64,000 nt of DNA from Azolla caroliniana (GCA_043228905.1 JBHGNT010000002.1:2232001-2296000), one strand, 5' to 3'. Positions 32,830-44,034 are shown, counted from the stretch's first letter. Made by a program: numbers and translations. The notes: generated by a model not told the origin, from the sequence alone.

Positions 32830-35090
32830 CCGGAGAAAGAATCGGTAGGCTTTCTTCCGAATCCGGTTGGCCTCGTCCGTTGTCCATGCCGCGTCCGATG
32901 TCATTGTTTTTAGGAACCTGCCGATCTGCAGCCACTCCCCGTCATACTTGCTCTCGTCGAAGTCGTTAAGCGTTGGAGAGCATTCCCCGTTGGTTGTCAC
33001 GTAAGCCGCCTCGAAGAAGTCCACGCCGACTTCCTCGTCCTCTGAAACCATGCCGCCGTCGTTTTCAAACCTCGCCCTTGAAAGCATGTCGGCCATGGCA
33101 TTGTCTTTCTCGGAAATGTGTCGTATTTCCGGATCCAGGGACTTGATGTACGCTATCCACCTGAGCATTGCCAGGTCCGGCATCGCGCATCCGGAAACCA
33201 TGCCAAGAATTGGCAGGCAGTCCGTCTCGATAATTACCTCTGCCCCGATCAGGTAGTCTTTGTCGGCCTTTACCGCCGAAACGATACCCCAGAGCTCACG
33301 TTTACCCTGGGCGTATCCTCGCTGTCGCTCACTGAGGACCTTCGCGCCGAACCGGATCGGGGAACGCATGCCGTCCTCGTCCTCCTGGTTGACGACCCAT
33401 CCGATCTTGGTCGGACTCGTGTCTACCGTTACGTAAATTGGAGTGCTCTTTCTGTAGACAGCCTTTCGGAGTGCCGGAGCCGCGACAAGTGATTCCTTCA
33501 TCTTCCGGACAGACTCCGTATGCTCATCTCTCCCCTCGAATCTTCGCCCCTTTTTCAGCAACCCGTATAACGGCTCTGCGACGTGAGCGTAATGCGGGAT
33601 CCATATGTGGTAGAACGCGCACGCTCCTAAGAACCTCCGAACCTCCGTGACCGAGCTGCAATCGTTCTTCATTGCAGCGATGGCTTCTACCTTAGCCGGA
33701 GATGGTTTCCGGCCGTATGGCCCGCATAGGTGTCCGATGACCATGATCTCTGATTGCCCGAAGACCGACTTTCCCCCGGAGAAGGTCAGCCTCGCTCCCT
33801 CCAACCTCTGCAGCACCTTCTCGCAGTCGTCGATGTGCGTCGCCACGAATTTCCGGCATTCGTCCGGTCCGATCGTCTCGTCCCTTTCCTCCACCGGGCA
33901 TCCCTTGATCGGGACGTCGTCCAAAAATGGCATGGTGATGTCCGGGATACAATCCCTCAGCACTTTGTTCATTGCGTTCACCATGTGAGCCACCGAGTTT
34001 GTCCCTCCTTGCGGCAGGGTACACATCCGTACTAGGCCGAGAGGAGTTCGCATTGTCATGATGTCTCTTCTCTCTACGGCAAGCTGGAACTGATCGTACC
34101 CCGAGTAGAGATCACCGACCGAGTAAATCGACCTACCGGCGAAGGCCTCCGCGAACTCGTCTATTGTCGGTTCGATTCGTGCGTTTCGAATGGTCACCTT
34201 GTTGACCGGCTGCAGGTCTTGAATAAAGCGCAGCGTGCCGTCCTTCTTTGGCACGGTAAACCACCGATTCGAGTATGGGGCACTCGACAGTTCGAGGATT
34301 CCCATCTCGACTTTCTGCTTTAATAGCTCCATCAGCTTCGGGATGTGAGCTCTGGGTACTGGAATCGGTTTGAGACTCCACGGCACATGCGGTACCGTGA
34401 ATATCACCATCGGTTCCACGACTGTCGGGTCTACGCACCAGATCTCCTCCGGTGAGAATGCGAAGGCCTTCCCGTGCCTTCCGAGCATTTCCCGAAAACG
34501 GTCCTCTTCCGCCAGCAGTAGGAAGCCGCCCCCACCGATTTTGAGCTCGCGCAACGTTATGTCGGTGAACGTGTGTCCTATGCGGGCCGGATTTCGTAAA
34601 CTCGAGTTTGACGCAACCCCCTTTATTCGCAACTCGCTGCCCTCCGGCAAGGGAGCCGCGACTGGCCTCACCTTCCGGTCCACAGTCTTGTACCTCGTGT
34701 CCACCCGGGCCGTCCGATCCGACTCGAGCCCTCTACTGAAGTCGGCGATGACTTCGTACATCCTTTCCGAACATACCGGAATCGTCCGGTCCTCTTTAAG
34801 GACTCCTCGGACTACCTCTCGCAGCTCCCCCAAGGTATCGTCGAAAGAGACCGCCTCCACGGCTCTGTTGATTTCCTCTCCGAGGCCGAGGATACCACAT
34901 GCCCGAAGTCGCTCCTCTGCCCTTTTCTTCTTCCGTCCAACAACGTCGACTATCGTACACCCTCCGTTGTCGGAGAACCAAAATTTCCTACTTATAGTAC
35001 AGGTCTTCTCCGCTATCGTACATTTGTGGGGTTTTCTCGGAGTGTCCGGAGTATCGCGGCCCCACGCCTTGATAGCCCTCTCAAAAAATC
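32830..35090 (-). pseudogene. Gyp-D pol: RT and RNase H part
   Basis: Encodes DRTIPVCSERMYEVIADF..., the RT (VPKKDGTLRFIQDLQPVNKVTIRNA, YSGYDQFQLAV, MPFLDDVPIKGC) and RNase H (VTVDTSPTKIGWV, KRELWGIVSAV, ETDCLPIL, AMADMLSRA). It is open from the start region near 34980 to the Gyp-G insertion at 32830, where the protein stops at AYRFFLR. At the gag boundary (35081-35091) this copy has six T before GAG instead of GATTTTTAG, so its stop and recoding site are lost. The gene resumes at 25003. Confidence 0.85.
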
Positions 35091-36747
35091 CTCTCGGCTT
35101 TCGCCCCCGAGGGTCTCGTGGTTCTGCTCATGGTTCGGTCTCACCGTCAAGAACTGAACTGAGTGACGCCCATCCTGGCTCTTGACCCTTGCATAGGCCG
35201 AGCCGTTGTCCAGCACCTTGGTCTCCATCCGTGCTGCCGTGATGTACGGTTCTCCTAGTATAACCGGATGTGAGGACGTCTCCTGCACGAAGAAGTGCTG
35301 GTCAATCTCGACATCGCCGATCTTTACTCGTACGTTCGGGCAAGCTCCATGCAGTTCTTCGGTGGCATGCGTTGTCGCCCGTATTTTCCACCCGTGCTTG
35401 GTGCTGATCGGCCATTTTCCCTTCGTATAGAAGTCCATGTACATCAAATTGATTTCTGAACCGTGGTCCACCAACGCCACCACTAGTTCATGAACATCTC
35501 CGATCTTCACAGGGGTCTCCGTAGTCGCTCTGGCCTAGTGCGGCCTCGAATAATGGCTCTCCGCCAACCTGTCTTCCAGCGCCATGTCCTCTATGTGCGT
35601 TGTCTGCACCTCCACCGGCTTCTCCGGTTCTGTCTCCGTCGACAGCCTCTTCCTCTTCACCAAGTCTACGATGGAGTTGTGAAGCTCCTTCTTGGCGATC
35701 CCAAGCACTTCCCTCAGCGACAGTTCCACCTTGCTGTCGAGGATTCGTTCTTCCAGGACCTTTCGCAGGTTCGTGGATCTTTCGATTTCTGTGCCCTACC
35801 GGTACCCGCCCTTCTTGGGATTATCCTGGGCGCCGAGTACACCAGCCTCATTCCGCCTTTGCCCGAATCGAGTTTCATATCGCTGCGAGGGCCCGGACCC
35901 TCCGGTTTTCCCTACCCGCTTGTCATCTACCAGAGCCTCGTAGTTTTGACAAGCGGCTTCGACGAAGCCCGTCTTTTCTTCCACCGGGTCACCTCCCGGA
36001 CCCGTTTTTCTGCGCGGTCCACCTCTTCTTTCCTCAGCCGCGCGCCGTCGAGGCCTTCCAGCATCGTCGGCCCGAACCCGACTTTGTCCGTCTTCGGGGC
36101 CTTGCCACCTCCGACCCGAATACCAGCTGACGCCGAGTAGTGGACGGTCTCCGCGTGACGAGCCACCGCCTCCTCCATCAGCCTTTTCATGCCCCCTCGC
36201 CCGACGTTCAGGTTCAGGGCCTTTCGGGTCTCGCTGGCGTGCACCCGACCGTTCCACAGGTACACCACGTTGCTTCTCATCACCTCGGCGAAGTCTCCGC
36301 AGTCCTTTCGGATGTGCCCAACCGCGTCACACCACATGCACCTGTTTTCCGCCAGAGGTCGTCGGTCACGGGCCTGTTCGCCACCATCCCTCCGTGCCTC
36401 GGCGATCTGGAGATCCTTTACCATCCGCGTCATCTCCTCCAGAGCTGCTCCCCCGGACGAGCCCTCGACCATGCCGGTTGAGGCCGACCCGGTCTCGAGG
36501 CAATCTTGGGTCTCTTCCCTTCGCGTTGGTGGTGTTGGCTCGAGCTTCTTTGCTGCGACAGAGCCCGCCCCTATCGATCCTTTGTCAACCCATTCCCGTT
36601 GTTTGTCGAAACGGCCACAAACCCTTTTCACCACGGCCCAGTCGCCCGTTAGCCCGTCATCAATCTCCATTAGGAGGCCTATCTGCTCCCGATCCCGCTC
36701 GTCAACCGACTTAACAAACAATAGGACACGGCTTGTGTCTAGAACGG
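35013..36747 (-). pseudogene. Gyp-D Gag (C-terminal two thirds) and protease, broken
   Basis: Reading from 36747: LDTSRVLLFVKSVDERDREQ, zinc knuckle CMWCDAVGHIRKDC near 36310-36350, a linker, then LVDHGSEINLMYMDFY (protease) and HPVILGEPYI. Lesions: a small deletion near 35985 that shifts the frame, further frame loss near 35795, and a TAG near 35540 (SHYSRPH then stop). The N-terminal third lies at 44035-44486, split off by Gyp-H. Confidence 0.85.
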
Positions 36748-37531
36748 TGTCGTGAAGAAAACCGTCCATAGGCGGAATCGGCGAACCAAGGCGTGGGAAC
36801 CGGTTCTTCACGCGCGCACGCTCCAAGTTGTACATAGAAGCGAATTAGGAGGATAATCGGCAGGAACGGGCCCTAACTCAAGTGGAGACAAAGACCGCGC
36901 GAACAGTCTTTTCAGTCGCGCGCGCGAACTGTACGAGTCGGCGGCGTAACTACGCAGATGCGTGAAAGACGGAGCGGATCCCTGTCCAAAAGGGACAGGG
37001 AATAAAGCTGACACGACGGCCTGCTCGTCGGCCTATATAAGGAGCAGGAAAGAGCTGTTGCAGGGATCTCGCGCAGAGAGGACGAAGTGCTGTCGGACCG
37101 TTTCTGGACGCTTCTTTCTCTGTTTCCTTCCTTCTTGAGCTCCATAGCTTTTCTGTGCAGGGTTCCGAGGAGGTTCGCGCTGTTTCGAGGAACGCCCGAG
37201 TGCTTCCGGCAGCACCTCCGACCTGCTACCCATTTGTGCGTCGAAGCGAACAAGCATCGACATCTGTTCGCCGGCCTGTTCGGTTGTAGCCAACCTGTGC
37301 CCCATCGAGGGTTGTAGTCGTGTTAGCCATTTTTGTTAATATACATATTAGTCAATCGCATCTGTCTGTGTCGGTGTCTGTTCGCGTTCTCCGTGCTGAA
37401 GGGCCGTGTCCCTGTGTATCCCCGGTCCTGCGTAGCCGGTTCTCTCTCTTTCTCCTCCCTCGCTTGCTCTTTGGTTCGAGACCCCCGCGGTCCCGCCTCG
37501 TTTCCACACGCACTTGCGAAATATCTAGACA
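36748..37531 (+). repeat. Gyp-H 5' LTR, 784 bp
   Basis: TGTCGTGAAG...ATCTAGACA, partner of 43251-44034. Confidence 0.95.
36980..37040 (+). promoter_or_regulatory. Gyp-H promoter: hairpin plus TATA box
   Basis: A perfect 8-bp inverted repeat CCCTGTCC/GGACAGGG (36980-36987 and 36993-37000, 5-base loop) lies 34 bases before TATATAA (37034-37040). The same pair occurs in the Gyp-L, Gyp-D 5' and solo F LTRs, although the sequences between vary, which suggests a regulatory site. Confidence 0.6.
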
Positions 37532-37535
37532 TCTT

Positions 37536-37552
37536 TGGTGAACCCGACGTGA
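37536..37552 (+). other. Gyp-H primer binding site
   Basis: TGGTGAACCCGACGTGA four bases after the LTR end. Confidence 0.9.
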
Positions 37553-37575
37553 AGGAGGCGGCAGAAGAGCAGAAG

Positions 37576-39700
37576 ATGAGGGGGTCGGATCTTGCAGAGG
37601 CCATGGCTTCGACCGTGGACCGGATTGTAAACGCGCGCGAGGGCACCGATGCCCTCGACAGAGCCATTGAGGCGGTCGTCGGCACGATCGGCCGGTTCGA
37701 TGGGAAGGATGCCACGAAGTATTTGGCGTCCTACGGTGCAGAGATGCTGATGCGGGACATTCCGGAAGAAAGGCGTCTTGCCGGATTTCCCCGAGTGGCG
37801 ATGCCGAGCATCCATGGAGGTGCTCGAGGTGCGGGTGGAGAGCCGTACCTGGGAGGAGTTCGAAGGTCGGCTCCTAGAGAAATACGGGCTGGACGACGCG
37901 CTCCGGCTTTCGAAGCGAAGGTTCATGGAATGGGTGGAGTCCCCGGGGAAGGGAAGAAACGTGTCGGCACTCCTCCGGGAGTTCGAGGAAAACTTTGCGC
38001 GCCTTTCGGCGCTCGACCGAACCATCCTGGACACGAGCCGGGTCTTGCTGTTTGTCAAGTCGGTCGACGAGCGGGATCGGGAGCAAGTGGGCCTCTTGCT
38101 GGAAACCGAAGACGGGCTCACTACCGACTGGGCGGCTGTCAAGAAAGTCTGTGGCCGTTTCGACAAACGGCGAGAATGGGCGGATAACGGGGCAACCGGG
38201 TCGGGCTCGGTCGCAGCAAGGAAGCTCGAACCAGCGCCACAGGTGCGAAAGGAAGAGACCCGAGAGTGGTTGGAAACCGGTTCGGCTTCGACCGGCGTAG
38301 TCGGAGGCTCAACCGGAGGAGCGGCGTTGGAGGAACTGACGAGGGCGATAAAGGACCTCCAAATCGCGCAAGCCCGAAGGGAAGGTGGCGAACCGGCTCG
38401 TGACCGACGGCCGGCGGCAAGAAACAGGTGCATGTGGTGCGATGAAGTCGGCCACATTCGGAAGGACTGCGGCGACTTCGCGGAGGCGCTGAGGAACAGG
38501 GTGGTGTACCTGTGGGAAGGACGGGTGCATGCCAGCGACACCCGAAGGGCCCTGAGCCGAAACGACAGGCGAGGTGGTATGAAAAGGTTGATGGAAGAGG
38601 CGGCGGCCCGACACGCGGAAACCGTCCACTACTCGGCGTCGGCCGGCATTCGAGTCGGGGGCGGCGAGGCCCGAAGGGAAAGCAAAGCCGGATTCTGGCC
38701 GACGATGCTGGAAGGCCTTGCCGGTGCAAGGCTTAAAAGGGAGGATTCGGACCGTGCGGAGAAACGGGTACGGGAGATGACCGGGTGGAGCGACCCGGTC
38801 GAGGAAAAGACGGGCTTCGTGGAAGCCGCTTGCCAGAACTACGAGGCTCTGGTAGAAGAGAAGCGGGTGGGGAAACCTGGGACGACCGGGCCCTCACAAC
38901 GATACGAGACCCGGTCCGGGCCACGACGGGACGAAGCCGGCGGGGCCGGTACGCAAGATAAACCCCAGAAGGGCGGGTACCGTCTGGGGACGGAGATAGA
39001 AAGGACCACGGACTTACGAAAGGTCTTGGAGGAACGGATCCTCGACAGCAAGGTGGAGCTGTCGTTACGAGAGGTGCTGGGAATCGCCAAGAAGGAGTTC
39101 CACGACTCCATCGTGGACTTGGTGAAACGGAAGAGGCTGTCAACGGAGACAGAACCGGAAAGACCGGTGGAAGTGCGGACGACGCACCTAGACGACATGG
39201 CGCTGGGAGACGAGTGGGCGGAAAGCCACTATTCGAGACCACACTGGGCCCGAGCGACCACGGAAACCCCGGTGAAGATCGGCGATGTCCAGGAACCGGT
39301 GATAGCTTTGGTGGACCACGGATCGGAGATCAATTTGATGTCCATGGACTTCTATAAGAAGGGCAAATGGCTGATCAACACCAAGCACGGGTGGAAAATA
39401 AGGGCATCAACGCGCGCCACCGAGGAACTGCACGGGGCCTGTCCGAATGTGCGAGTCAAGATCGAAGACGTCGAGATTGACCAGCACTTCTTCGTGCAGG
39501 AGACGTCTTCGCATCCGGTCATACTGGGAGAGCCGTACATCACGGCGGCGCGAATGGAGAGCAAGGTGCTGGACAATGGTTCGGCCTACGCGAGGGTCAA
39601 AAGCCAAGACGGGCGCCATTCGGTCCAGTTTCTAACGGTACAGCCGAACCACGAACGTAACCGCGACTCCCTCGGTACCGAAAACCGAGAGGATTTTTAG
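37576..39700 (+). pseudogene. Gyp-H Gag-protease with 2-bp deletion
   Basis: Starts at ATG 37576 (MRGSDLAEAMAST). A 2-bp deletion near 37815, inside MPSIHAEVLEV, throws the frame; the rest (37817-39700) is open in the shifted frame. Recognisable: TWEEFEGRLLEKYG, zinc knuckle CMWCDEVGHIRKDC, LDSKVELSLREVLGIAKKEF, protease ALVDHGSEINLM and HPVILGEPYI. It ends at TAG 39698-39700 in the conserved GATTTTTAG. Gyp-L shows the undamaged length (708 residues). Confidence 0.9.
39692..39700 (+). promoter_or_regulatory. Gyp-H predicted -1 frameshift site
   Basis: GATTTTTAG. Sixteen bases after the stop, GTGGGG (39717-39722) can pair with CCCCAC (39751-39756). I read the -1 frame codon by codon from 39697 to the pol Met at 39823 and found no stop. 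Confidence 0.65.
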
Positions 39701-42700
39701 AGAGGACTGCCAAGGCGTGGGGCCGCGACAGTCCGGATGCTCCGGGAAAACCCCACATCTGTACGATAATACCGTGTACAATAGGTAGGAAAATTTGCTT
39801 CTTCGACAGTGGAGCATGTACGATGGTCGGCATCGCCGGCCGAGAGAAAACAAAGGCGGAGGGGAGACTTCGAGCGTGCGGAGTTCTCGGCCCTGACGAA
39901 GAAATCAACGGAGCCGTGGAGGCAGTCTCCTTCGACGACACCTTGGGAATGCTGGGGAAGGTAGTCAAAGGAGACCTTAACGAAGACCGGACGATACCGG
40001 TATATTCCGAAGAAATGTACGAAGTCATCGCGGACTTCGGTCGAGGGCTCGAGTCGGAACGGACGGCCCGAGTTAGCACCAAGTACAAGACTGTGGACCG
40101 GAAGGTGAGGCCAGTTGCGGCGCCCTTACCGGAGGGCAGCGAATCCCGAATCAAAGGGGTTGCATCGGACCCCAGCTTACGAGATCCGGCCTGCATAGGA
40201 CACACCTTCACCAACGGGACGCTCCGGGAGCTCAAAATCGGTGGGGGCGGGTTCCTACTACCGTCGGAGGAAGACCGGTTTCGGAGAATGCTCGGAAGGC
40301 ACGGGAAAGCCTTCGCATTCTCACCGGAGGAAATCGGGTGCGTAAACCTGACGATCGTAGAGCCGATGGTGATATTCACGGTACCGCATGTACCGTGGAA
40401 TCTCAAGCCAATTCCGGTTCCGAGGGCTCACATCCCGAAGTTGATGGAGCTGTTGAAGCAGAAAGTTGATATGGGCATTCTCGAGCCGTCGAGCGCCCCG
40501 TATTCAAACCGATGGTTTACCGTACCAAAGAAAAACGGATCGTTGCGCTTCATTCAGGACCTGCAGCCGGTCAATAGAGTGACCATTCGGAACGCAGGGA
40601 TCGGACCGACCATAGACGAGTTCGCGGAGGCCTTCGCCGGAAGGTCGATTTACCCGGTCGGTGATCTATACTCAGGGTACGACCAGTTCCAGCTAGCCGT
40701 GGAGAGCAGAGACATTACGACGATGCGAACTCCCCTCGGCCTAGTGCGGATGTGTACACTGCCGCAAGGAGGGACCAACTCGGTGGCCCACATGGTGAAT
40801 GCAATGAACAAGGTACTGAGGGATTGCATCCCGGACATCACCATGCCATTTCTAGACGACATCCCGATCAAGGGGTGCCCGGTGGAAGAGAAGGATGCAA
40901 CACTCGGACCGGACGGATGCCGGCGATTCGTGGCAACTCACATCGACGACTGCGAGAAGGTGCTGCAAAGGCTAGAGGATGCGAGGCTCACCTTCTCGGG
41001 GGAGAAGTCAGCCTTCGGGCAGTCGGAAATCATGGTGGTCGGACATTTATGTGGACCATATGGCCGGAAACCGTCTCCGGCAAAGGTAGAAGCTATCTCC
41101 GCGATGAAGCCTGATTGCAGCTCGGTCACGGAAGTACGAAGATTCTTGGGAGCATGCGCCTTCTACCACATATGGATCCCGCATTACGCGCACGTCGCGG
41201 AGCCGCTGTACGGATTATTGAAGAAAGGGCGAAGATTCGAATGGCTAGACAAGCACACGGAGTCGGTCCGGAAGCTGAAGGAGGCTCTTTCGGCAGCACC
41301 GGCGCTCCGAAAGGCCGTCTACAGGAAGGGCACCCCAGTGTGCATAACGGTTGACACGAGTCCGACCGGAATCGGGTGGGTCGTCAACCAAGAAGACGAG
41401 GACGGCAATCGGTTTCCGATCCGATTCGGCGCGAAGGTCCTCAGTGAGCGGCAGCGAGGATACGCCCAGGTTAAACGCGAACTCTGGGGTATCGTTTCGG
41501 CGGTGAAGGCCGACAAGGACTATCTGATCGGGACAGAGGTAATCATAGAGACGGATTGCATGCCGATTCTCGGCATGGTTTCCGGATGCGCGACGCCGGA
41601 CCTGGCAATGCTCAGGTGGATAGCGTACATCAAGTCCCTGGACCCGGAAATACGACACATCTCCGGGAAAGACAACGCCATGGCCGACATGCTTTCAAGG
41701 GCGAGATTCGATGACGAGGGCGGCATGGTTTCGGAGGACGAAGAGGTCGGCGTGGACTTCTTCGAGACTGCGTATGTAACAACCAACGGAACAAGCACTC
41801 CGGCGCTTAACGACTTCGACGCGAGCAAGTACGACGGGGAGTGGTTGCGGATCGGTGGGTTTTTGAAGACAATGACGCCCGATGCGTCATGGACGAAGGA
41901 CGAGGCCAACCGGATCCGGAAGAAAGCGTACCGGTTCTTTCTCCGGGATGGATACTTGTGGAAGCACCCGAAGAAGAGGAACGGCGTCCCGCTCCGGGTG
42001 GTGGCAATGAAGGAAGATCGGGAGGAGCTGCTAGCGGCCTACCACGACAGCCCTTGGGCTGGACACCGTGGAACATGGGCTACGTTTGAGAAACTGAAGG
42101 GGAAGTATTGGTGGCCGGGGCAGTACCAGGACGTGCATCGGTTCGTGACAACTTGCGAGAGCTGCCAGATGCACTCCGTAGTCCGACATCGAGACGAGCT
42201 TCACCCTACGTACCCTCCGGCCATCCATTTCAAATGGATGGTAGATTTGGTAACGATGCCGATGGGAGTAGGACAGATGCGGTACCTGGTCCTAGCGCGG
42301 GAGGATCTGACGAACCAGGTGGAAGGCCGGGCCCTTCCGAACAAAGCGACCGCGGCCGTATGTCGGTTCCTAATCGAGGACGTGATATGCCGGTACGGGT
42401 GCGTCGGGAAGATCGTGGCTGACCGAGGGGAGTTGGACGCCGAAAAAGCCGCGGAGCTGTTCGACCGGCTGGGAGTCAAGCTCTCGCTCACCACTGCGTA
42501 CAATCCGGAGGCGAATGGAAAGGTGGAGCGCGGACACGGACCGATCGTCAAGGCGCTGGTTCGAGCATGCGGAGGCCAAGTCGGTAACTGGCCGCGGCTG
42601 CTACCTTATGCTTTGTGGGCAGACCGGACCACGCACAGTTCGGTAACCGGGTACATGCCGACGGAGCTCATGTTCGGCCAGAAGCCGATCATGCCGATGG

Positions 42701-43143
42701 AACGGACGATCTCCTCATGGGCAACGGTCGACTGGAGGGACGAGATGAGCCGGGAGGAGTTGTTGGCCGCGCGTATACGACAGCTCGAGCGGAGACCGGA
42801 GGACGTGGAACTGGCTGCGGGGAAGCTCCGGGTGGTGAGGACAAAGAACAAAGCCAGGTTCGACCGAACGCACCGGCTCCGACCGAAGAAAATCGAAGAA
42901 GGTGACTGGGTGCTCGTCTACGACAGCAGCCTCGACAACCATCACCGAGCTACACGGAAGTTCGCACGAAGGTGGTTCGGGCCTTACGTGGTACGGAGCG
43001 CCAATGACAACGGGACATATCACCTGGCGGAACTAGATGGCACGAGAATGGCGATACCGGTTGCAGGGAAGCGGATCAAAGCGTTCAAGAAGCGACACGA
43101 CGACGAGCCAGACCCGGCTCTCCTAGTCAACAGTGACGAATGA
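39697..43143 (+). CDS. Gyp-H Pol: RT, RNase H, integrase (intact)
   Basis: Open from the gag stop in the -1 frame; the first ATG is at 39823 (1106 residues from there). Numbering from that Met: RT with YSGYDQFQLAV and MPFLDDIPIKGC (catalytic D 345, 346), RNase H (CITVDTSPTGIGWV, KRELWGIVSAV, ETDCMPIL, AMADMLSRA), integrase zinc finger (SPWAGHRGTW...TCESCQ), core D 808, D 867, E 902 (MVDLV, ADRGEL, NGKVERGHG), and a basic C-terminal region (FARRWFGPYVV). The enzyme would copy element RNA in the particle and insert the cDNA in the nucleus. The FLDDIPIKG and ERGHGPIV signatures resemble fungal gypsy elements more than common plant lineages (by recollection). No lesion seen. Confidence 0.92.
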   Translation, partial: LERTAKAWGRDSPDAPGKPHICTIIPCTIGRKICFFDSGACTMVGIAGREKTKAEGRLRACGVLGPDEEINGAVEAVSFDDTLGMLGKVVKGDLNEDRTIPVYSEEMYEVIADFGRGLESERTARVSTKYKTVDRKVRPVAAPLPEGSESRIKGVASDPSLRDPACIGHTFTNGTLRELKIGGGGFLLPSEEDRFRRMLGRHGKAFAFSPEEIGCVNLTIVEPMVIFTVPHVPWNLKPIPVPRAHIPKLMELLKQKVDMGILEPSSAPYSNRWFTVPKKNGSLRFIQDLQPVNRVTIRNAGIGPTIDEFAEAFAGRSIYPVGDLYSGYDQFQLAVESRDITTMRTPLGLVRMCTLPQGGTNSVAHMVNAMNKVLRDCIPDITMPFLDDIPIKGCPVEEKDATLGPDGCRRFVATHIDDCEKVLQRLEDARLTFSGEKSAFGQSEIMVVGHLCGPYGRKPSPAKVEAISAMKPDCSSVTEVRRFLGACAFYHIWIPHYAHVAEPLYGLLKKGRRFEWLDKHTESVRKLKEALSAAPALRKAVYRKGTPVCITVDTSPTGIGWVVNQEDEDGNRFPIRFGAKVLSERQRGYAQVKRELWGIVSAVKADKDYLIGTEVIIETDCMPILGMVSGCATPDLAMLRWIAYIKSLDPEIRHISGKDNAMADMLSRARFDDEGGMVSEDEEVGVDFFETAYVTTNGTSTPALNDFDASKYDGEWLRIGGFLKTMTPDASWTKDEANRIRKKAYRFFLRDGYLWKHPKKRNGVPLRVVAMKEDREELLAAYHDSPWAGHRGTWATFEKLKGKYWWPGQYQDVHRFVTTCESCQMHSVVRHRDELHPTYPPAIHFKWMVDLVTMPMGVGQMRYLVLAREDLTNQVEGRALPNKATAAVCRFLIEDVICRYGCVGKIVADRGELDAEKAAELFDRLGVKLSLTTAYNPEANGKVERGHGPIVKALVRACGGQVGNWPRLLPYALWADRTTHSSVTGYMPTELMFGQKPIMPMERTISSWATVDWRDEMSREELLAARIRQLERRPEDVELAAGKLRVVRTKNKARFDRTHRLRPKKIEEGDWVLVYDSSLDNHHRATRKFARRWFGPYVVRSANDNGTYHLAELDGTRMAIPVAGKRIKAFKKRHDDEPDPALLVNSDE

Positions 43144-43233
43144 TCCGAAAACGAGGAAGAACCGACGGGCGAGGAATGAAGACGGGCCGGTTTTCTCCGT
43201 CCCGACCCTCTTGGCGCATACCAGAGGATGCGC

Positions 43234-43250
43234 GGTTAGGTGGGGGCGGA
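43234..43250 (+). other. Gyp-H polypurine tract
   Basis: GGTTAGGTGGGGGCGGA directly before the 3' LTR. Confidence 0.85.
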
Positions 43251-44034
43251 TGTCGTGAAGAAAACCGTCCATAGGCGGAATCGGCGAACCAAGGCGTGGG
43301 AACCGGTTCTTCACGCGCGCACGCTCCAAGTTGTACATAGAAGCGAATTAGGAGGATAATCGGCAGGAACGGGCCCTAACTCAAGTGGAGACAAAGACCG
43401 CGCGAACAGTCTTTTCGGTCGCGCGCGCGAACTGTACGAGTCGGCGGCGTAACTACGCGGATGCGTGAAAGACGGAGCGGATCCCTGTCCAAATGGGACA
43501 GGGAATAAAGCTGACACGACGGCCTGCTCGTCGGCCTATATAAGGAGCAGGAAAGAGCTGTTGCAGGGATCTCGCGCAGAGAGGACGAAGTGCTGTCGGA
43601 CCGTTTCTGGACGCTTCTTTCTCTGTTTCCTTCCTTCTTGAGCTCCATAGCTTTTCTGTGCAGGGTTCCGAGGAGGTTCGCGCTGTTTCGAGGAACGCCC
43701 GAGTGCTTCTGGCAGCACCTCCGACCTGCTACCCCTTTGTGCGTCGAAGCGAACAAGCATCGGCATCTGTTCGCCGGCCTGTTCGGTTGTAGCCAACCTG
43801 TGCCCCATCGAGGGTTGTAGTCGTGTTAGCCATTTTTGTTCCTATACATATTAGTCAATCGCATCTGTCTGTGTCGGTGTCTGTTCGCGTTCTCCGTGCT
43901 GAAGGGCCGTGTCCCTGTGTATCCCCGGTCCTGCGTAGCCGGTTCTCTCTCTTTCTCCTCCCTCGCTTGCTCTTTGGTTCGAGACCCCCGCGGTCCCGCC
44001 TCGTTTCCACACGCACTTGCGAAATATCTAGACA
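43251..44034 (+). repeat. Gyp-H 3' LTR, 784 bp
   Basis: Partner of 36748-37531. The hairpin is kept (43483-43490/43496-43503) and TATATAA is at 43537-43543. Confidence 0.95.

Larger units (their letters stand above)
36748..44034 (+). mobile_element. Gyp-H: full-length gypsy element with intact pol
   Basis: 7287 bp, two 784-bp LTRs with about eight differences, perfect duplication ACGG (36744-36747 and 44035-44038). Primer site, gag-protease, pol and polypurine tract are in order. Only gag is damaged (2-bp deletion). It lies in the Gag of Gyp-D in the opposite orientation. Confidence 0.95.

Noticed and set aside
37525-38541. Long minus-strand frames opposite gag (also 17479-18815, 58782-59594, 60692-61468, 62307-63212)
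   Set aside because: They recur in the same antisense position in every gag or pol copy and carry no motif; they are shadows of GC-rich coding sequence.
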